A DNA stretch of 64,000 nucleotides from Phil1 sp040767925 (lineage in GTDB: Bacteria; Bacillota; Clostridia; Christensenellales; CAG-138). The position numbers and the translations under genes were made by a program. Below the pieces are notes generated by a model, which did not search any database, had not been told where the DNA came from, and saw only the letters and a list, made by a program, of their open reading frames with translations. The first letter of the stretch is position 1, and each line of letters opens with the position of its first letter. The stretch covers positions 930,001 through 994,000 of the forward strand of contig JAXGNN010000001.1 in NCBI GenBank assembly GCA_040767925.1. The letters run 5' to 3'. This document shows, piece by piece, positions 16,503 to 25,986 of the stretch.

Positions 16503-16667
16503 AAACCGCAAAAAGGTTTTATGGCATAACGCACAAAAACGCCTCGGCCGCTCGACTGGCGCGCTCCGGGACGACCCGCCGTTTTCCCTATGCCGGAGCG
16601 GCTTCCCAAAGAAGGAGGCCGCATGATCGGATATGTCGATGGATTTTTTTGTGCGCGGCTCCCCGCG

Positions 16668-16979
16668 TTACCTTTCCGGCTTAACCTTGTCGCGCAAGGA
16701 AGCAAGAATGTCCCCGATGGCTTCCTCCTTGACAGCGCTCGCGGATAAGAATTCGTTGGTAAGGTGCAGCAGATGCTCCAGTTCGCCGATACAACGTGCA
16801 TGCCTGATCTCGCAGCGCAGCCGCGAGGCGATATCGCAGAACAGGTCCGCTTCGCAGTCCGCCACCTGCAACTGGCTGCAGGCGATATCCTCCAGGCAGT
16901 CCCGCCGCGGCAACTCGCAGCAGGGATAGCCGCATGAGCCTTTATTGCCAAGCCTGCCCATGTCCATTTCGTCACCCAT
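16668..16979 (-). CDS. Cys-rich small protein, unknown
   Basis: 103 residues with nine Cys, including CGYPCCELPRRDC in the first third, followed by a helical C-terminal half without Cys after residue 64. The sequence matches no family I know. The Cys spacing could bind metal or an Fe-S cluster. The start ATG 16979 has a full AGGAGGTG site, so the gene is expressed rather than a chance frame. It has its own A+T-rich upstream region with tandem repeats and no operon partner. Confidence 0.6.
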   Translation of the reverse strand: MGDEMDMGRLGNKGSCGYPCCELPRRDCLEDIACSQLQVADCEADLFCDIASRLRCEIRHARCIGELEHLLHLTNEFLSASAVKEEAIGDILASLRDKVKPER

Positions 16980-17004
16980 ATTCGTTTTTCACCTCCTATG
17001 TGCC

Positions 17005-17022
17005 GATGTATAAGATGTATAA
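17005..17022. repeat. tandem 9-base repeat upstream of the Cys-rich gene
   Basis: GATGTATAA occurs twice in direct tandem, in an A+T-rich patch 26-43 bases before the start. On the minus strand it reads TTATACATC twice and overlaps likely promoter sequence. Confidence 0.5.
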
Positions 17023-17055
17023 TATAATATTAAGCTGTCACCCCCGTTGTGCAAA

Positions 17056-17085
17056 GGCGGACCGGGGAAATTCCCCCGGCCCGCC
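17056..17085 (-). terminator. hairpin downstream of the Amidase_6 gene
   Basis: Minus-strand GGCGGGCCGGGGG and CCCCGGTCCGCC form a long G+C stem around AATTT, followed by TTTGC. It lies about 110 bases after the stop. Confidence 0.5.
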
Positions 17086-17197
17086 TATGATTAAAGATAT
17101 AATTAGAGAAGGATGTATGGCGTCATCCGTTACGCGTCGCGCCCCGCGCGGGGAGGAAGCGCCGCCCGTTCCCGCGCGCGGACAGGGCGGGACGCGC

Positions 17198-17698
17198 TCA
17201 GCGATAGCGGTAGCCGAGGATGTGGATGCAGCGCCTCACGTCGTGGGAATAGCTCTCGAGCGGGCGGTTATCCGAGTCGAACGTGTGCGTCGCGACGAGC
17301 ACGTTGTGTTCCGTGGCGGGCCTGCCGACCGCCACCGCCGCAAGCGTGTGGGTATACCGCTGTCCGTCCGCGCTCAACTGGATGAAATCGCCCGGCTCCA
17401 CGAAGGTCAGGTCGACGACTTTTCCAAAAGGCCCGGGGCCCTTGTTTCCGATCAGGAAATTATAAAAAAACTGCACGCCCGTCCATGACGGGGTGCGGTT
17501 ATTGGCGTCGATATAAAACCAGCCGGTCGTCGGCGTGAAGTTCATCACGCCCGTCCCGGCGTACAGCACCTGGGAGGCGAAGTTGGTGCAGTCTCCGCCC
17601 AGAAGCGAAAAATCATAATAGCGCGGATTGCGCCCGTACGCCCATGCGTGCGCGTACTGCACGGCCTTGTCGCGGCGATACGCGCTGATGTCCTTCAC
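17198..17698 (-). CDS. putative amidase, Amidase_6 (PF12671) family
   Basis: 166 residues. The family pattern is clear: YRRDKAVQYAHAWAYGRNPRY, then GGDCTNFASQVLYAG with the candidate nucleophile Cys, a central GDFIQL strand, THTLAAV with the candidate His, and THTFDSDNRPL. Amidase_6 proteins are NlpC/P60-like cysteine hydrolases, often secreted. This one has no signal peptide. The start is GTG 17698, preceded by GGGGGAA. The overlapping ATG at 17700 is followed by TGA out of frame. Confidence 0.8.
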   Translation of the reverse strand: MKDISAYRRDKAVQYAHAWAYGRNPRYYDFSLLGGDCTNFASQVLYAGTGVMNFTPTTGWFYIDANNRTPSWTGVQFFYNFLIGNKGPGPFGKVVDLTFVEPGDFIQLSADGQRYTHTLAAVAVGRPATEHNVLVATHTFDSDNRPLESYSHDVRRCIHILGYRYR

Positions 17699-17809
17699 AT
17701 TGCATTCCCCCGCCTTGCCCGGATATGCCGCGGAGCGGAAAGCATCCCGCGCCGGGCGTTACTTCAGGCGTATGCGGCGGCGGCCGAAAAGGTGCGCGCC
17801 GGCCGGGGC

Positions 17810-18520
17810 TCAGCCGTTGGTCAGATCCCCGTCCCCCGTGACGGGGATCGCCTCGCCAAGATAGGTGGGTCCGGGTTTCAGCAGGCACAGGAAGAAATCC
17901 TTCGTCCGGGCGAGTATCTCCCGCAAATCGTAATACCCCTGCCCGGCGTACGGCCGGAGGTCGGCCGCGACGCCCCACGCTTCGAGCCCGAGCGCGCGGG
18001 CGATGTACAGCGCCCGGTAGAGGTGATATTCCTGCGTAACGACGACGACGCGCTTTGCGAGGAAGACATCCCGCGCGCGGTACAGGCTCTCGTAGGTGGA
18101 GAAGCCCGCGTGATCCATGAACACGTCCCCGGACGGGACGCCGCGCTCCACGGCGTAGGCCTTCATGACGCTCACCTCATCGTAATCCGCGCGCCCGTGG
18201 TCGCCGCTCATCAGGAGTTTCCCGGCCGCGCCCGCCTCGTACAGCGCGAGCGCCGTCTCCAGCCTGTCGGCGAGCATATGGCTCGGATACGCGCCCTCGC
18301 CCTCGCCCCAGATCCCCGCGCCCAGCACGAGGATGCAGTCCGCGCCGAGGCCGCGCGCCTCTTCGGGCGTGACGATGGAATTTGCGGCGCAGAGCTTGAC
18401 ATAGCCGCTCAACAAAAAGGGCGTGGCGGCCAGAAGGAGAAGGACGATGCCCGCGGCGATCCACGCCCGCCCGCGCCGGCGTGCGGTTCCCCTGCGCTTA
18501 AAATCCGGATGTTTTCTCAT
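17810..18520 (-). CDS. SanA/YdcF-family (DUF218) envelope protein
   Basis: 236 residues: a basic N-terminus, one membrane helix (about 18-40) and a DUF218 domain with DCILVLGAGIWGEGEG, MSGDHGRADYDEV and VVTQEYHLYRALYIA. SanA/YdcF/ElyC proteins support envelope integrity (vancomycin exclusion, lipid-carrier metabolism). The start ATG 18520 has no ribosome-binding site and lies six bases from an extended -10, so its mRNA may be leaderless. The gene ends 110 bases before the Amidase_6 gene. Confidence 0.82.
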   Translation of the reverse strand: MRKHPDFKRRGTARRRGRAWIAAGIVLLLLAATPFLLSGYVKLCAANSIVTPEEARGLGADCILVLGAGIWGEGEGAYPSHMLADRLETALALYEAGAAGKLLMSGDHGRADYDEVSVMKAYAVERGVPSGDVFMDHAGFSTYESLYRARDVFLAKRVVVVTQEYHLYRALYIARALGLEAWGVAADLRPYAGQGYYDLREILARTKDFFLCLLKPGPTYLGEAIPVTGDGDLTNG

Positions 18521-18526
18521 GTGGAT

Positions 18527-18535
18527 AGTATAACA
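18527..18535 (-). promoter_or_regulatory. extended -10 promoter, six bases from the SanA start
   Basis: TGT followed by TATACT on the minus strand. Only six bases separate it from the ATG at 18520, so the +1 would fall on or next to the start codon. Confidence 0.5.
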
Positions 18536-18581
18536 GCCCGAGAAGGGCCGCTCGGTGAACAATCGGTAAAATATCCCGCCG

Positions 18582-19499
18582 TCAGCGCCTCCCCGGGAAG
18601 TCCTTCCGGTTGACGATCGCGGAGAAGCCGTCGAAGCGGAAATGGAGGGGCTCCGCTTCCTCCTGCCCGTGGCCGTGCAGCCCGATGTCGCCCCCTTCGG
18701 GCTCCGCGCGGCCCTCGGCGATCGCCCGGAAGGCTTCGTACGCTTTTTGCAGGTATTCCGGCGAAACCAGCGGGTCGTTGTGCGAGCAGACGAGGCAATC
18801 GAGCTTAGGGATTAATCCCCGCAGCCGGTCGAACGTATCCAGATACTGCCCGAAGTCGGACCGGCCGAGGAAGGCGCCGTCGAAATGCGCGTAGAGCGCG
18901 CCCAGATAGAACGCGTCGCCCGTGAAGAGCATGCGGTTCTCCTCATCGAGGAGCATGATGCAATCCGCGCTGTGCCCGGGCGTACATAGGACGCGAAGCC
19001 TGCGGTCCCCCAGGTCGAACACATGCCCTTCGCCCACGGGGATCGGATCGATCGCGGGGATATGATAGGCCTCGCGGTTGAGCCACGGGGGGACCTCCCC
19101 CCAGAACTGGCCGTCCTTCACCTGGAAGGCGAGCTCGTCCGGGGTGAACCCGCGCCGGAGCATGCTCAGGGCATACGGCTCGTCGCAGCTGTATATCTCG
19201 CCGTAACGGCGGTTATCCGCGATGTGGTCGAAATGGAAATGGCTGTTGACGAGCATGACTTCGCCCGGATACAGCTCGCGCACGACCGCGCGGATGTCGC
19301 CGATGCCCATGCCGCTGTCGAACTGGAGCGCTTTCTTTGCGCCGATGATCAAAAAGGAGTTGACCTCCTGGAAATGGCGGGGCTCCGCAATGGCGTACAC
19401 GCCGCCGGGCAGGCGGTACACCTCGAACCAATCGCTTGCTACCGGCACCCTCTCGTACTTCGCGTAGTATGCCCGCGGTAGGTTTTCCGTCCAGCCCAT
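18582..19499 (-). CDS. metallo-beta-lactamase-fold hydrolase
   Basis: 305 residues. The metal-binding motif HFHFDH lies at 87-92, followed by the downstream ligands CTPGHSADC (His near 176) and FTGDAFYLGALY (Asp) and the C-terminal VCSHND (His). The fold and all expected ligands are present; the substrate is unknown. It begins nine bases after the DUF3795 gene, in the same transcript. Confidence 0.85.
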   Translation of the reverse strand: MGWTENLPRAYYAKYERVPVASDWFEVYRLPGGVYAIAEPRHFQEVNSFLIIGAKKALQFDSGMGIGDIRAVVRELYPGEVMLVNSHFHFDHIADNRRYGEIYSCDEPYALSMLRRGFTPDELAFQVKDGQFWGEVPPWLNREAYHIPAIDPIPVGEGHVFDLGDRRLRVLCTPGHSADCIMLLDEENRMLFTGDAFYLGALYAHFDGAFLGRSDFGQYLDTFDRLRGLIPKLDCLVCSHNDPLVSPEYLQKAYEAFRAIAEGRAEPEGGDIGLHGHGQEEAEPLHFRFDGFSAIVNRKDFPGRR

Positions 19500-19507
19500 A
19501 AGCGCCC

Positions 19508-19807
19508 CTACGCCTTTCTCCGCGCGAGGTTTTCAAGGCGCGAATCGATGTCGGCGCTGAACTCCTCGTCGCTCACAAGCGGGCTTCGCGTTTCAAGCCA
19601 GACGGCGCAGGGCGCTTCCCCGCAATCCCCGCAGCTCGCGAAGCCGCGTTCCAGCGCGCACGCGTAGAGAGGACAATTCTCCCTGCCGTAATGCGCCGCC
19701 CAGGACACCTTTCCGCAGAGCGCGTTGCAGCCCTCGCATTCCGTTTGATAGGCCCTGCAGTCCGCAGAACAGCAGACGCCGCATACGCTGAGCGCTTGTT
19801 CTTCCAT
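19508..19807 (-). CDS. DUF3795 Cys-rich protein
   Basis: 99 residues with the DUF3795 pattern: an N-terminal CGVCCSADCRAYQTECEGC, then CPLYACALERGFASCGDC and a final conserved C-x-x-W. Ten or more Cys suggest metal or Fe-S binding; no activity is known for the family. The start ATG 19807 (GGGGGATGGGGC upstream) matches the usual N-terminus. An in-frame ATG at 19885 coincides with the expected +1 of the promoter and could give a 26-residue longer, leaderless form. It shares a transcript with the metallohydrolase. Confidence 0.75.
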   Translation of the reverse strand: MEEQALSVCGVCCSADCRAYQTECEGCNALCGKVSWAAHYGRENCPLYACALERGFASCGDCGEAPCAVWLETRSPLVSDEEFSADIDSRLENLARRKA

Positions 19808-19892
19808 GCCCCATCCCCCGTTTCCACGGCGCCCGGGGTCCGGTCCGTCGCTTATGGCGAAGCTTGCCGGACGCTGGCGATCCATGCAACAA

Positions 19893-19921
19893 GACTACAC
19901 GGAATTCCATTAAAAATCAAG
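19893..19921 (-). promoter_or_regulatory. promoter of the DUF3795-metallohydrolase pair
   Basis: TTGATT (19916-19921), a 17-base spacer, TAGTCT (19893-19898) on the minus strand. Confidence 0.6.
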
Positions 19922-19991
19922 CGCGAACGGCCGGACGCCGCACTCGCGTTCCGGGTGGTCGCGATATGGATAAGGTTTTATGGGCCTTTCC

Positions 19992-20816
19992 TTACTCGCA
20001 GATCCACGCCACGCCGAGCGTGCCCGTGCCAAGATGAACGGCGAGCACGGGGCCGAGCCTGTAGAGGCCGGCCTCGAGCGCCGGAAAGCGCTTTTTGACG
20101 CTTCGGAACAGCGGCTCGCCGGCCAAGGGGTCCCCCATGTGGTGCACCACGACCTCGCGGGCGCCCTCGGGCACCCTCCCCGTCAGCTCCCGCACGCGGC
20201 CGGCTTCGCCCCGCGCGAGTCCGCGCGCCACCACCGTGCCGCGCACGCACTGGAGGATGGGGCGGATGTTGAGCATCGTGCCGATGGACTGCGGCACGAG
20301 CCCGAGCCTTCCGCTGCGCCGGAGGGCCGCCATGTCGTCTACGGAGAAGGCGATGCCCGTGCTCTCCCGGAGCGCCGTCACGCGCTCGGCGATCTCCTCG
20401 AGGGAAAAGCCCTGCGCGGCCAAAGCGCGCGCCCTTTTGGCGAGGAGCAGCAGCCCGCCCGCCGTGGTGAGCGAGTCCACGACGGCGATGCGTCGCGCAT
20501 CCACCTCGCGCGCGGCGATGCACGCGCTCGAGTACGCGCCGCTGAGCCTTGAGGAAAGCACGATGCAGAGCACCTCGAGCCCATTTTTGATCAGCTCCGC
20601 AAACACGGGGACGAATGCCGAAACGGGCGCCTGCGAGGTCCTGCAGGCGGCAGGGTTCTGGAAAATGCGCCGCTCGAAATCGCCGTTGCGGTCGCTGTAC
20701 CCCTCGCGGTAGAGCTTTTCGCCCACGCTGTACCCGTTGGACACGATGCGTATGCCAAGCGCCTCCGCCTCGCCTTTGGGGATGCAGATGGTGCTGTCGG
20801 TCACGATGGCGATCAT
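19992..20816 (-). CDS. DegV-family fatty-acid-binding protein (FakB-like)
   Basis: 274 residues with the DegV fold: the N-terminal IVTDSTICIP, the lipid-site motif APVSAFVPVF, then LCIVLSSRLSGAYSSA and VVDSLTTAGG, and SVDDMAALRRSGRLG. DegV/FakB proteins hold a fatty acid for phosphorylation by the FakA kinase. Its ATG overlaps the accA stop as ATGA, making it the last gene of the fatty-acid operon, which supports a fatty-acid role. No fakA is in the window. Confidence 0.88.
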   Translation of the reverse strand: MIAIVTDSTICIPKGEAEALGIRIVSNGYSVGEKLYREGYSDRNGDFERRIFQNPAACRTSQAPVSAFVPVFAELIKNGLEVLCIVLSSRLSGAYSSACIAAREVDARRIAVVDSLTTAGGLLLLAKRARALAAQGFSLEEIAERVTALRESTGIAFSVDDMAALRRSGRLGLVPQSIGTMLNIRPILQCVRGTVVARGLARGEAGRVRELTGRVPEGAREVVVHHMGDPLAGEPLFRSVKKRFPALEAGLYRLGPVLAVHLGTGTLGVAWICE

Positions 20817-21595
20817 TTCTGTTCCACCCCAAACTTTCTGAATCGTTCGTAGCGCTTTTCGGCAAGAGTTCGCGCGTCCACCGCCTGAAGCGCGCGCAGC
20901 TTATCCGCGAGATCCGCCCTCAACCGCGCGTACAGCGGCGCGAAATCCCCAGCGGGCTCCTCGATGATCCGCTCGACGACGCCGAGGCCGTAAAGGTCGT
21001 CCGCGGTCAGCTTCAAACTCTCGGCGGCCGCGTCCGTTCTGGAGGGATCCTTCCAGAGGATGCTGGCGCAGCCCTCGGGCGTGATGACCGAATAGACGGC
21101 GTTCTGCAGCATCCACACCTCGTTTGCCACGGCGAGCGCCAGCGCGCCGCCGCTGCCCCCCTCGCCGATGAGCACGGAGACGACGGGCGTCTTGAGCCAC
21201 ATCATCTCCATCAGGTTCTCTGCGATGGCCTGCCCCTGCCCGCGCTCCTCGGCGCCGACGCCGCAGTACGCCCCCGCGGTGTCGACGAAGCACACGACGG
21301 GGCGGCCGAATTTTTCTGCGAGTTTCATCTGGCGCAGCGCCTTGCGATACCCTTCGGGATGCGCGGAGCCGAAGTTCCGCTCCACCTTCTCCTTCACCTG
21401 CCGGCCCTTCTCGAGCGCGATTACGGTGACGGGCATTCCCGAGAGGCGTGCGATGCCGGCGACGACCGCCTTGTCGTCCCCGAAGCGCCGGTCGCCGTGC
21501 AGCTCGAAGAAATCCTCAAAGATGTTGCGGATGAAATCGAGCCCGGTCGGCCTTCCCGCGGCGCGCGCAGCCCTGACCTTCTCCATCGCGTTCAT
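20813..21595 (-). CDS. accA: acetyl-CoA carboxylase carboxyltransferase alpha subunit
   Basis: 260 residues, a short AccA that starts directly at the conserved core (DFIRNIFEDFFELHGDRRFG). The CoA and carboxybiotin site is IGEGGSGGALALA, and TPEGCASILWKD is conserved. It pairs with AccD to move the carboxyl group from biotin to acetyl-CoA. The start ATG 21595 overlaps the accD stop (ATGA). The N-terminal helical extension of longer AccA proteins is missing, which is common in clostridial members. Confidence 0.94.
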   Translation of the reverse strand: MNAMEKVRAARAAGRPTGLDFIRNIFEDFFELHGDRRFGDDKAVVAGIARLSGMPVTVIALEKGRQVKEKVERNFGSAHPEGYRKALRQMKLAEKFGRPVVCFVDTAGAYCGVGAEERGQGQAIAENLMEMMWLKTPVVSVLIGEGGSGGALALAVANEVWMLQNAVYSVITPEGCASILWKDPSRTDAAAESLKLTADDLYGLGVVERIIEEPAGDFAPLYARLRADLADKLRALQAVDARTLAEKRYERFRKFGVEQK

Positions 21596-22461
21596 ACGGC
21601 GGCCTCCCTTTGGTGGAACCTCAGGAGCGCCGCGAGCGCGCGCTTCATCTCCCCACGCTCCACGATGGCGTCGATGAAGCCCTTTTCGAGCAGGAATTCG
21701 GCGCGCTGGAAGCGCTCCGGAAGCTTCTGCCTGATGGTCTGCTCGATCACGCGCGGTCCCGCGAAGCCGATGAGCGCGCGCGGCTCGGCGAGGATGACGT
21801 CGCCCTGCATGGCGAAGCTCGCCGTGACGCCGCCCGTCGTCGGGTCGGTGAGCACGGAGATGTACAGAAGCCCCGCGTCGCCGTGCTTTTTCACCGCGCC
21901 GGAGGTCTTCGCCATCTGCATCAAAGAGAGGATGCCCTCCTGCATGCGCGCCCCGCCGGAGACGGTGAAGCCGACGACGGGCAAGCATCGGCGCGCCGCC
22001 TCCTCGAAGAGCAGCGTTACTTTTTCGCCCAGCGCCGTCCCCATGCTGCCGAGCATGAAATCCGGCTCCATGGCGAAGATGGCTGCGGGCATGCCGTCGA
22101 TCTCGGCCGTCCCGCAGACGACGGCCTCCGTTTCCCCGCTCTTCCCGCGCGCCTTGGCGAGCTTCTCCTCATATTCGGGGAAGCGCAGCGGGTCGAGGGA
22201 GGCGACCTCTTTGAAAAGCTCTTGGAACGAGCCTTCGTCGCAGATGTGCGCCAGCCTCTCTCGCGCGCTCATGCGGAAATGTTCCCCGCAGCGCGGGCAG
22301 ACGCGGCTGTTGGCGATCAGATCGCTGAGGAACAGCGCCGCTTTGCAGGAGGGGCACTTCACGCAGAGCGCGCCGGGGATCGCGGGCTTTTTGGCCTTTC
22401 CCTCGAAGGGCTCGGCCTCGAGTGCGTTGCCTGGTTTTTTAAAGATGCCTTTTCCGAGCAT
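21592..22461 (-). CDS. accD: acetyl-CoA carboxylase carboxyltransferase beta subunit
   Basis: 289 residues. The N-terminal zinc ribbon is C33-x2-C36 and C55-x2-C58, followed by the crotonase-like carboxyltransferase core (VVGFTVSGGARMQEGILSLM, TDPTTGGVTASFA and ALIGFAGPRVIEQTI). The start ATG lies three bases after the accC stop. The end overlaps accA. Confidence 0.95.
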   Translation of the reverse strand: MLGKGIFKKPGNALEAEPFEGKAKKPAIPGALCVKCPSCKAALFLSDLIANSRVCPRCGEHFRMSARERLAHICDEGSFQELFKEVASLDPLRFPEYEEKLAKARGKSGETEAVVCGTAEIDGMPAAIFAMEPDFMLGSMGTALGEKVTLLFEEAARRCLPVVGFTVSGGARMQEGILSLMQMAKTSGAVKKHGDAGLLYISVLTDPTTGGVTASFAMQGDVILAEPRALIGFAGPRVIEQTIRQKLPERFQRAEFLLEKGFIDAIVERGEMKRALAALLRFHQREAAV

Positions 22462-22464
22462 GGT

Positions 22465-23799
22465 TTAGCCTCGTTTCGCCATAAAGTCGGTCGTGTAAGC
22501 GCCCGAGCGGAAGCGCTCGTCGGAGAGGATCTCCATCTGCAGCTCCCCGTTATGATCGACCCCTTCGATCACGAGCTCGCAGAGCGCGGCCTGCATCTTT
22601 CGTATGGCCTCCTCGCGCGTCTTCGCGTGGACGATGAGCTTGGCGATCATGGAGTCGTAATAGGGCGGAATGAAGTAATCCTGATAGAGCGCGGTGTCGA
22701 GCCGCACCCACGGCCCGCCCGGCACGTGCAGCAGCGTCACGCGGCCGCAGCTCGGGCGGAAATCGAGCGCCGGGTTCTCGGCGTTGATGCGGCACTCGAT
22801 AGCGGCGCCCGAAAGGGAAACGTCCTCCTGCGAAAACTGCAGCGGCTGGCCCGCCGCCACGCGGATCTGCCACTTCACAAGATCGATGCCCGTCACCATC
22901 TCGGTGACGGGGTGCTCCACCTGCAAGCGGGTGTTCATCTCCATGAAGTAAAACGCGCCGTTCGCGTCGAGCAGGAACTCGACGGTGCCCGCGTTCGTAT
23001 AGCCGACCTCCCGCGCCGCGCGGACGGAAACCTCCTGCATCCGCGAGCGAAGCTCGGGCGTCACGGCGGGGGACGGGCTTTCCTCGATCAGCTTCTGGTT
23101 CCTGCGCTGGACGGAGCATTCCCGCTCGCCGAGGCACACGGCGCTGCCGCGCTTGTCGCACAGAAGCTGCACTTCCACGTGCTTGACGGGATTGAGGTAC
23201 TTTTCAAGATAAACCGCGCCGTCTCCGAACGCGCTTTTCGCCTCGGCCGCGGCTGTGAAATAGGCGGTCTCGAACGCCTCCGGGGACGCGACGAGGCGTA
23301 TGCCGCGCCCTCCGCCGCCCGCGCGCGCCTTGATGAGCAGCGGGTAGCCGATTCCCGCGGCTGCGTCCCGCGCTTCCTCAAGCGTCGCGACGACGCCGCT
23401 TCCGGGGACGACGGGGACGCCCGCCTTTTGCATGGCGTGCCGCGCCTCGTTCTTATCCCCCATGCGCGCGATCACCTCGGCCGGCGGGCCGATGAATTCG
23501 ATGCCGCATTCCCGGCACAGCCGCGCGAAGCGCGCGTTCTCGGAAAGGAAGCCGTAACCCGGGTGGACGGCCGCGGCGCCCGTCACCGCCGCCGCGGAAA
23601 GGATGGCCGATATGTTGAGATAGCTCTCCTTCGCAGGGGGCGGGCCGATGCACACGCTCTCGTCCGCGAGGCTCACGTGCAGCGCCTCGCGGTCGGCCTC
23701 CGAAAAAACGGCCACGGTGCAGATGCCCATCTCCTTGCACGCGCGGATGACGCGCACGGCGACTTCGCCGCGGTTGGCGATCAGTATTTTAGAAAACAA
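22465..23799 (-). CDS. accC: biotin carboxylase subunit of acetyl-CoA carboxylase
   Basis: 444 residues, full length for AccC. N-terminal KILIANRGEVAVRVIRAC, the ATP-grasp glycine loop KARAGGGGRGIR, the catalytic EMNTRLQVEHPVTEM and the C-terminal domain are all present. It carboxylates biotin on AccB using ATP and bicarbonate. The start is TTG 23799 (MFSKILIANRGE); no in-frame ATG fits, and the nearby ATG is followed by TGA. It lies 16 bases after fabZ. Confidence 0.95.
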   Translation of the reverse strand: MFSKILIANRGEVAVRVIRACKEMGICTVAVFSEADREALHVSLADESVCIGPPPAKESYLNISAILSAAAVTGAAAVHPGYGFLSENARFARLCRECGIEFIGPPAEVIARMGDKNEARHAMQKAGVPVVPGSGVVATLEEARDAAAGIGYPLLIKARAGGGGRGIRLVASPEAFETAYFTAAAEAKSAFGDGAVYLEKYLNPVKHVEVQLLCDKRGSAVCLGERECSVQRRNQKLIEESPSPAVTPELRSRMQEVSVRAAREVGYTNAGTVEFLLDANGAFYFMEMNTRLQVEHPVTEMVTGIDLVKWQIRVAAGQPLQFSQEDVSLSGAAIECRINAENPALDFRPSCGRVTLLHVPGGPWVRLDTALYQDYFIPPYYDSMIAKLIVHAKTREEAIRKMQAALCELVIEGVDHNGELQMEILSDERFRSGAYTTDFMAKRG

Positions 23800-23815
23800 G
23801 CTCTCACATCCTCAC

Positions 23816-24238
23816 TCAGGCGCCGGAGGCGGCGAGCGCGAAGGAGAATTCCGCGCTCACGCAGATTTTGCCGTCCACCGTCCCCCGCGCCCTGACGAAG
23901 TAGAAGGGCGGCTTCGTTGCGATCAGTTCGCTCTCGATCGAAAGCGTATCCCCGGGCAGCACCTTTTGGCGGAAGCGCGCCTTCTCGATCCCCGTGAAGT
24001 AGGGGGTCGCGCCTTCCATGGATTGCGCCACGAGCAGGCACGAGGCCTGCGCCACGATCTCCAGCAGAATCACGCCCGGCACGACCGGGTAATCAGGGAA
24101 ATGCCCCCGCAAAAACCATTCGTCCCCGCGCACCGTATAGGAACCGCGCGCCCTGCCGGGAGCGGCGAGCTCCGCCCCGTCCACGAGGAGCATGGGCTCC
24201 CTGTGCGGAAGTATGTTCTTTAATTCTTCCCTATCCAT
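23816..24238 (-). CDS. fabZ: 3-hydroxyacyl-ACP dehydratase
   Basis: 140 residues with the hot-dog fold. The catalytic motif HFPDYPVVPGVILLEIVAQA holds the active His and Glu, and LPHREPMLLVD is the usual N-terminal start. It dehydrates 3-hydroxyacyl-ACP in every elongation round. The ATG begins one base after the accB stop. No fabA or fabM is present, so any unsaturated-acid pathway lies elsewhere. Confidence 0.95.
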   Translation of the reverse strand: MDREELKNILPHREPMLLVDGAELAAPGRARGSYTVRGDEWFLRGHFPDYPVVPGVILLEIVAQASCLLVAQSMEGATPYFTGIEKARFRQKVLPGDTLSIESELIATKPPFYFVRARGTVDGKICVSAEFSFALAASGA

Positions 24239-24239
24239 A

Positions 24240-24685
<446 letters not shown>

Positions 24686-24689
<4 letters not shown>

Positions 24690-25933
24690 AACCATTGCTC
24701 CTTATCCGCCCTGAGGAACGCAAGGCAGGCGTTGTGGCCGCCGAAGCCGAGCGAAAGCGAGAGCGCCGCGCGCAGATCCGCCTTCCTCGCGCGGTTGGGC
24801 ACGAAGTCGAGATCGCACTCCGGGTCGGGCTCGGCATAGCCGATGGTCGGCGGCGCCACGCCCTCTTCGAGCGCCTTCACCGCGGCGATCGCCTCCACGG
24901 CGCCCGCCGCGCCGAGCATATGCCCGGTCATGGACTTCGTGGAGCTGACGAGCGCCCGGTACGCGCCTTCTCCCAGCGCGCGCTTGACGGCGAGCGTTTC
25001 CGCCTTGTCGTTGAGCGGCGTGCCCGTGCCGTGCGCGTTGATGTAGAGCGCGCCCGCGCAGTCCGCGGGAAGGCCCGCCTCGTCCATGGCGAGGCGCATG
25101 GCCTCCGCCGCGCATTCGGACTCGGGATGCGGCGCGGTCACGTGATACGCGTCGCAGGTGTTGCCGTAGCCCGCGACCTCGGCGTAGATATGCGCGCCGC
25201 GTGCCCTCGCGCGATCGTATTCCTCGAGGATGAGCGCGCCCGCGCCCTCGCCCATCACGAAGCCGTCGCGCCGCTTGTCGAAGGGGATGGAGCTTTGCAG
25301 CGGGTCGTTCTTCGCGGAGAGCGCCATGCAGTTGGCGAAGCCCGCCACGGAGAGCGGGTTGACGACCGCCTCGGCGCCGCCCGCGATGACCGCGTCTGCA
25401 TAGCCGTGTTTGACGGCGCGAAACGCCTCGCCGATGGCGTGGGAGGAAGTGGCGCAGGCGGTGACCACGGGCAGGCACGGCCCTTTCGCCTGGAAGCGGA
25501 TGGCGATGTTGCCCGCGGCGATGTTGGCGATCATCATCGGGATAAAATGCGGGGAGACCCAGCGCATGCCCTTTTCAAGGAGCTTCCGGTGCTCGGCCAT
25601 GAACGTGCCCATGCCCCCGATGCCGGAGGCCATGTAAACGCCGAGCCTATTCTGGTCGTACGCGGCAAGCCCGCTGTCCGCCATGGCCTGCACGGCCGCC
25701 GCCATCGCGTATTGGGCGAAAAGGTCGGTCTTTCTCGCCTCGCCGCGCTCCATGTAGAGCGCGGGGTCGAAGCCCTTCACCTCGGCGGCGATCTTCACCT
25801 TGCTTTCGGCGGGATCGAACTTCGTGATGAAGCCGATGCCGCAGCGGCCCTCGACGAGGCCCTGCCAATATTCCGCGAGCGTGTTCCCCAGGGGGGAGAC
25901 GACGCCCATGCCCGTGATAACGACTCGTTTCAT
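24686..25933 (-). CDS. fabF: 3-oxoacyl-ACP synthase II
   Basis: 415 residues, KAS II. N-terminal KRVVITGMGVVSPLG, the nucleophile in VVTACATSSHAIGEA and the two catalytic His in NAHGTGTPLNDK and TKSMTGHMLGAAGA are present. It elongates acyl-ACP with malonyl-ACP. The start ATG 25933 has GAGGGA upstream. The 53-base gap from fabG is the largest between the later genes of the operon. Confidence 0.95.
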
Positions 25934-25986
25934 AATCATTCCCTCATAGATTGCGGGATAGCCCCGCGGATATCGAACGGCGGCGC

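Larger units (their letters stand above)
16224..16667. other. 444-base intergenic region: pit leader and a terminator
   Basis: No convincing gene. The minus-strand pit promoter lies at 16386-16414 and its leader (16224-16379) contains a G+C-rich hairpin around 16333-16351. A minus-strand terminator, GCGCC-loop-GGCGC then GTTTTTCC, lies at 16481-16502 and probably ends the Cys-rich gene transcript. The remaining sequence shows no recognisable element. Confidence 0.5.

Noticed and set aside
16623..16748. Short plus-strand frame after GAAGGAGG (MIGYVDGFF...)
   Set aside because: About 40 codons, overlaps the 3' end of the Cys-rich gene on the other strand and has no promoter or homology clue.
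17117..17488. Plus-strand frame after AGAAGGATGT opposite the Amidase_6 gene
   Set aside because: Antisense to a gene with clear family motifs. Composition is that of a shadow frame.
21610..23895. 761-codon open frame opposite accD-accC
   Set aside because: Antisense shadow of well-supported accC and accD. No motifs.
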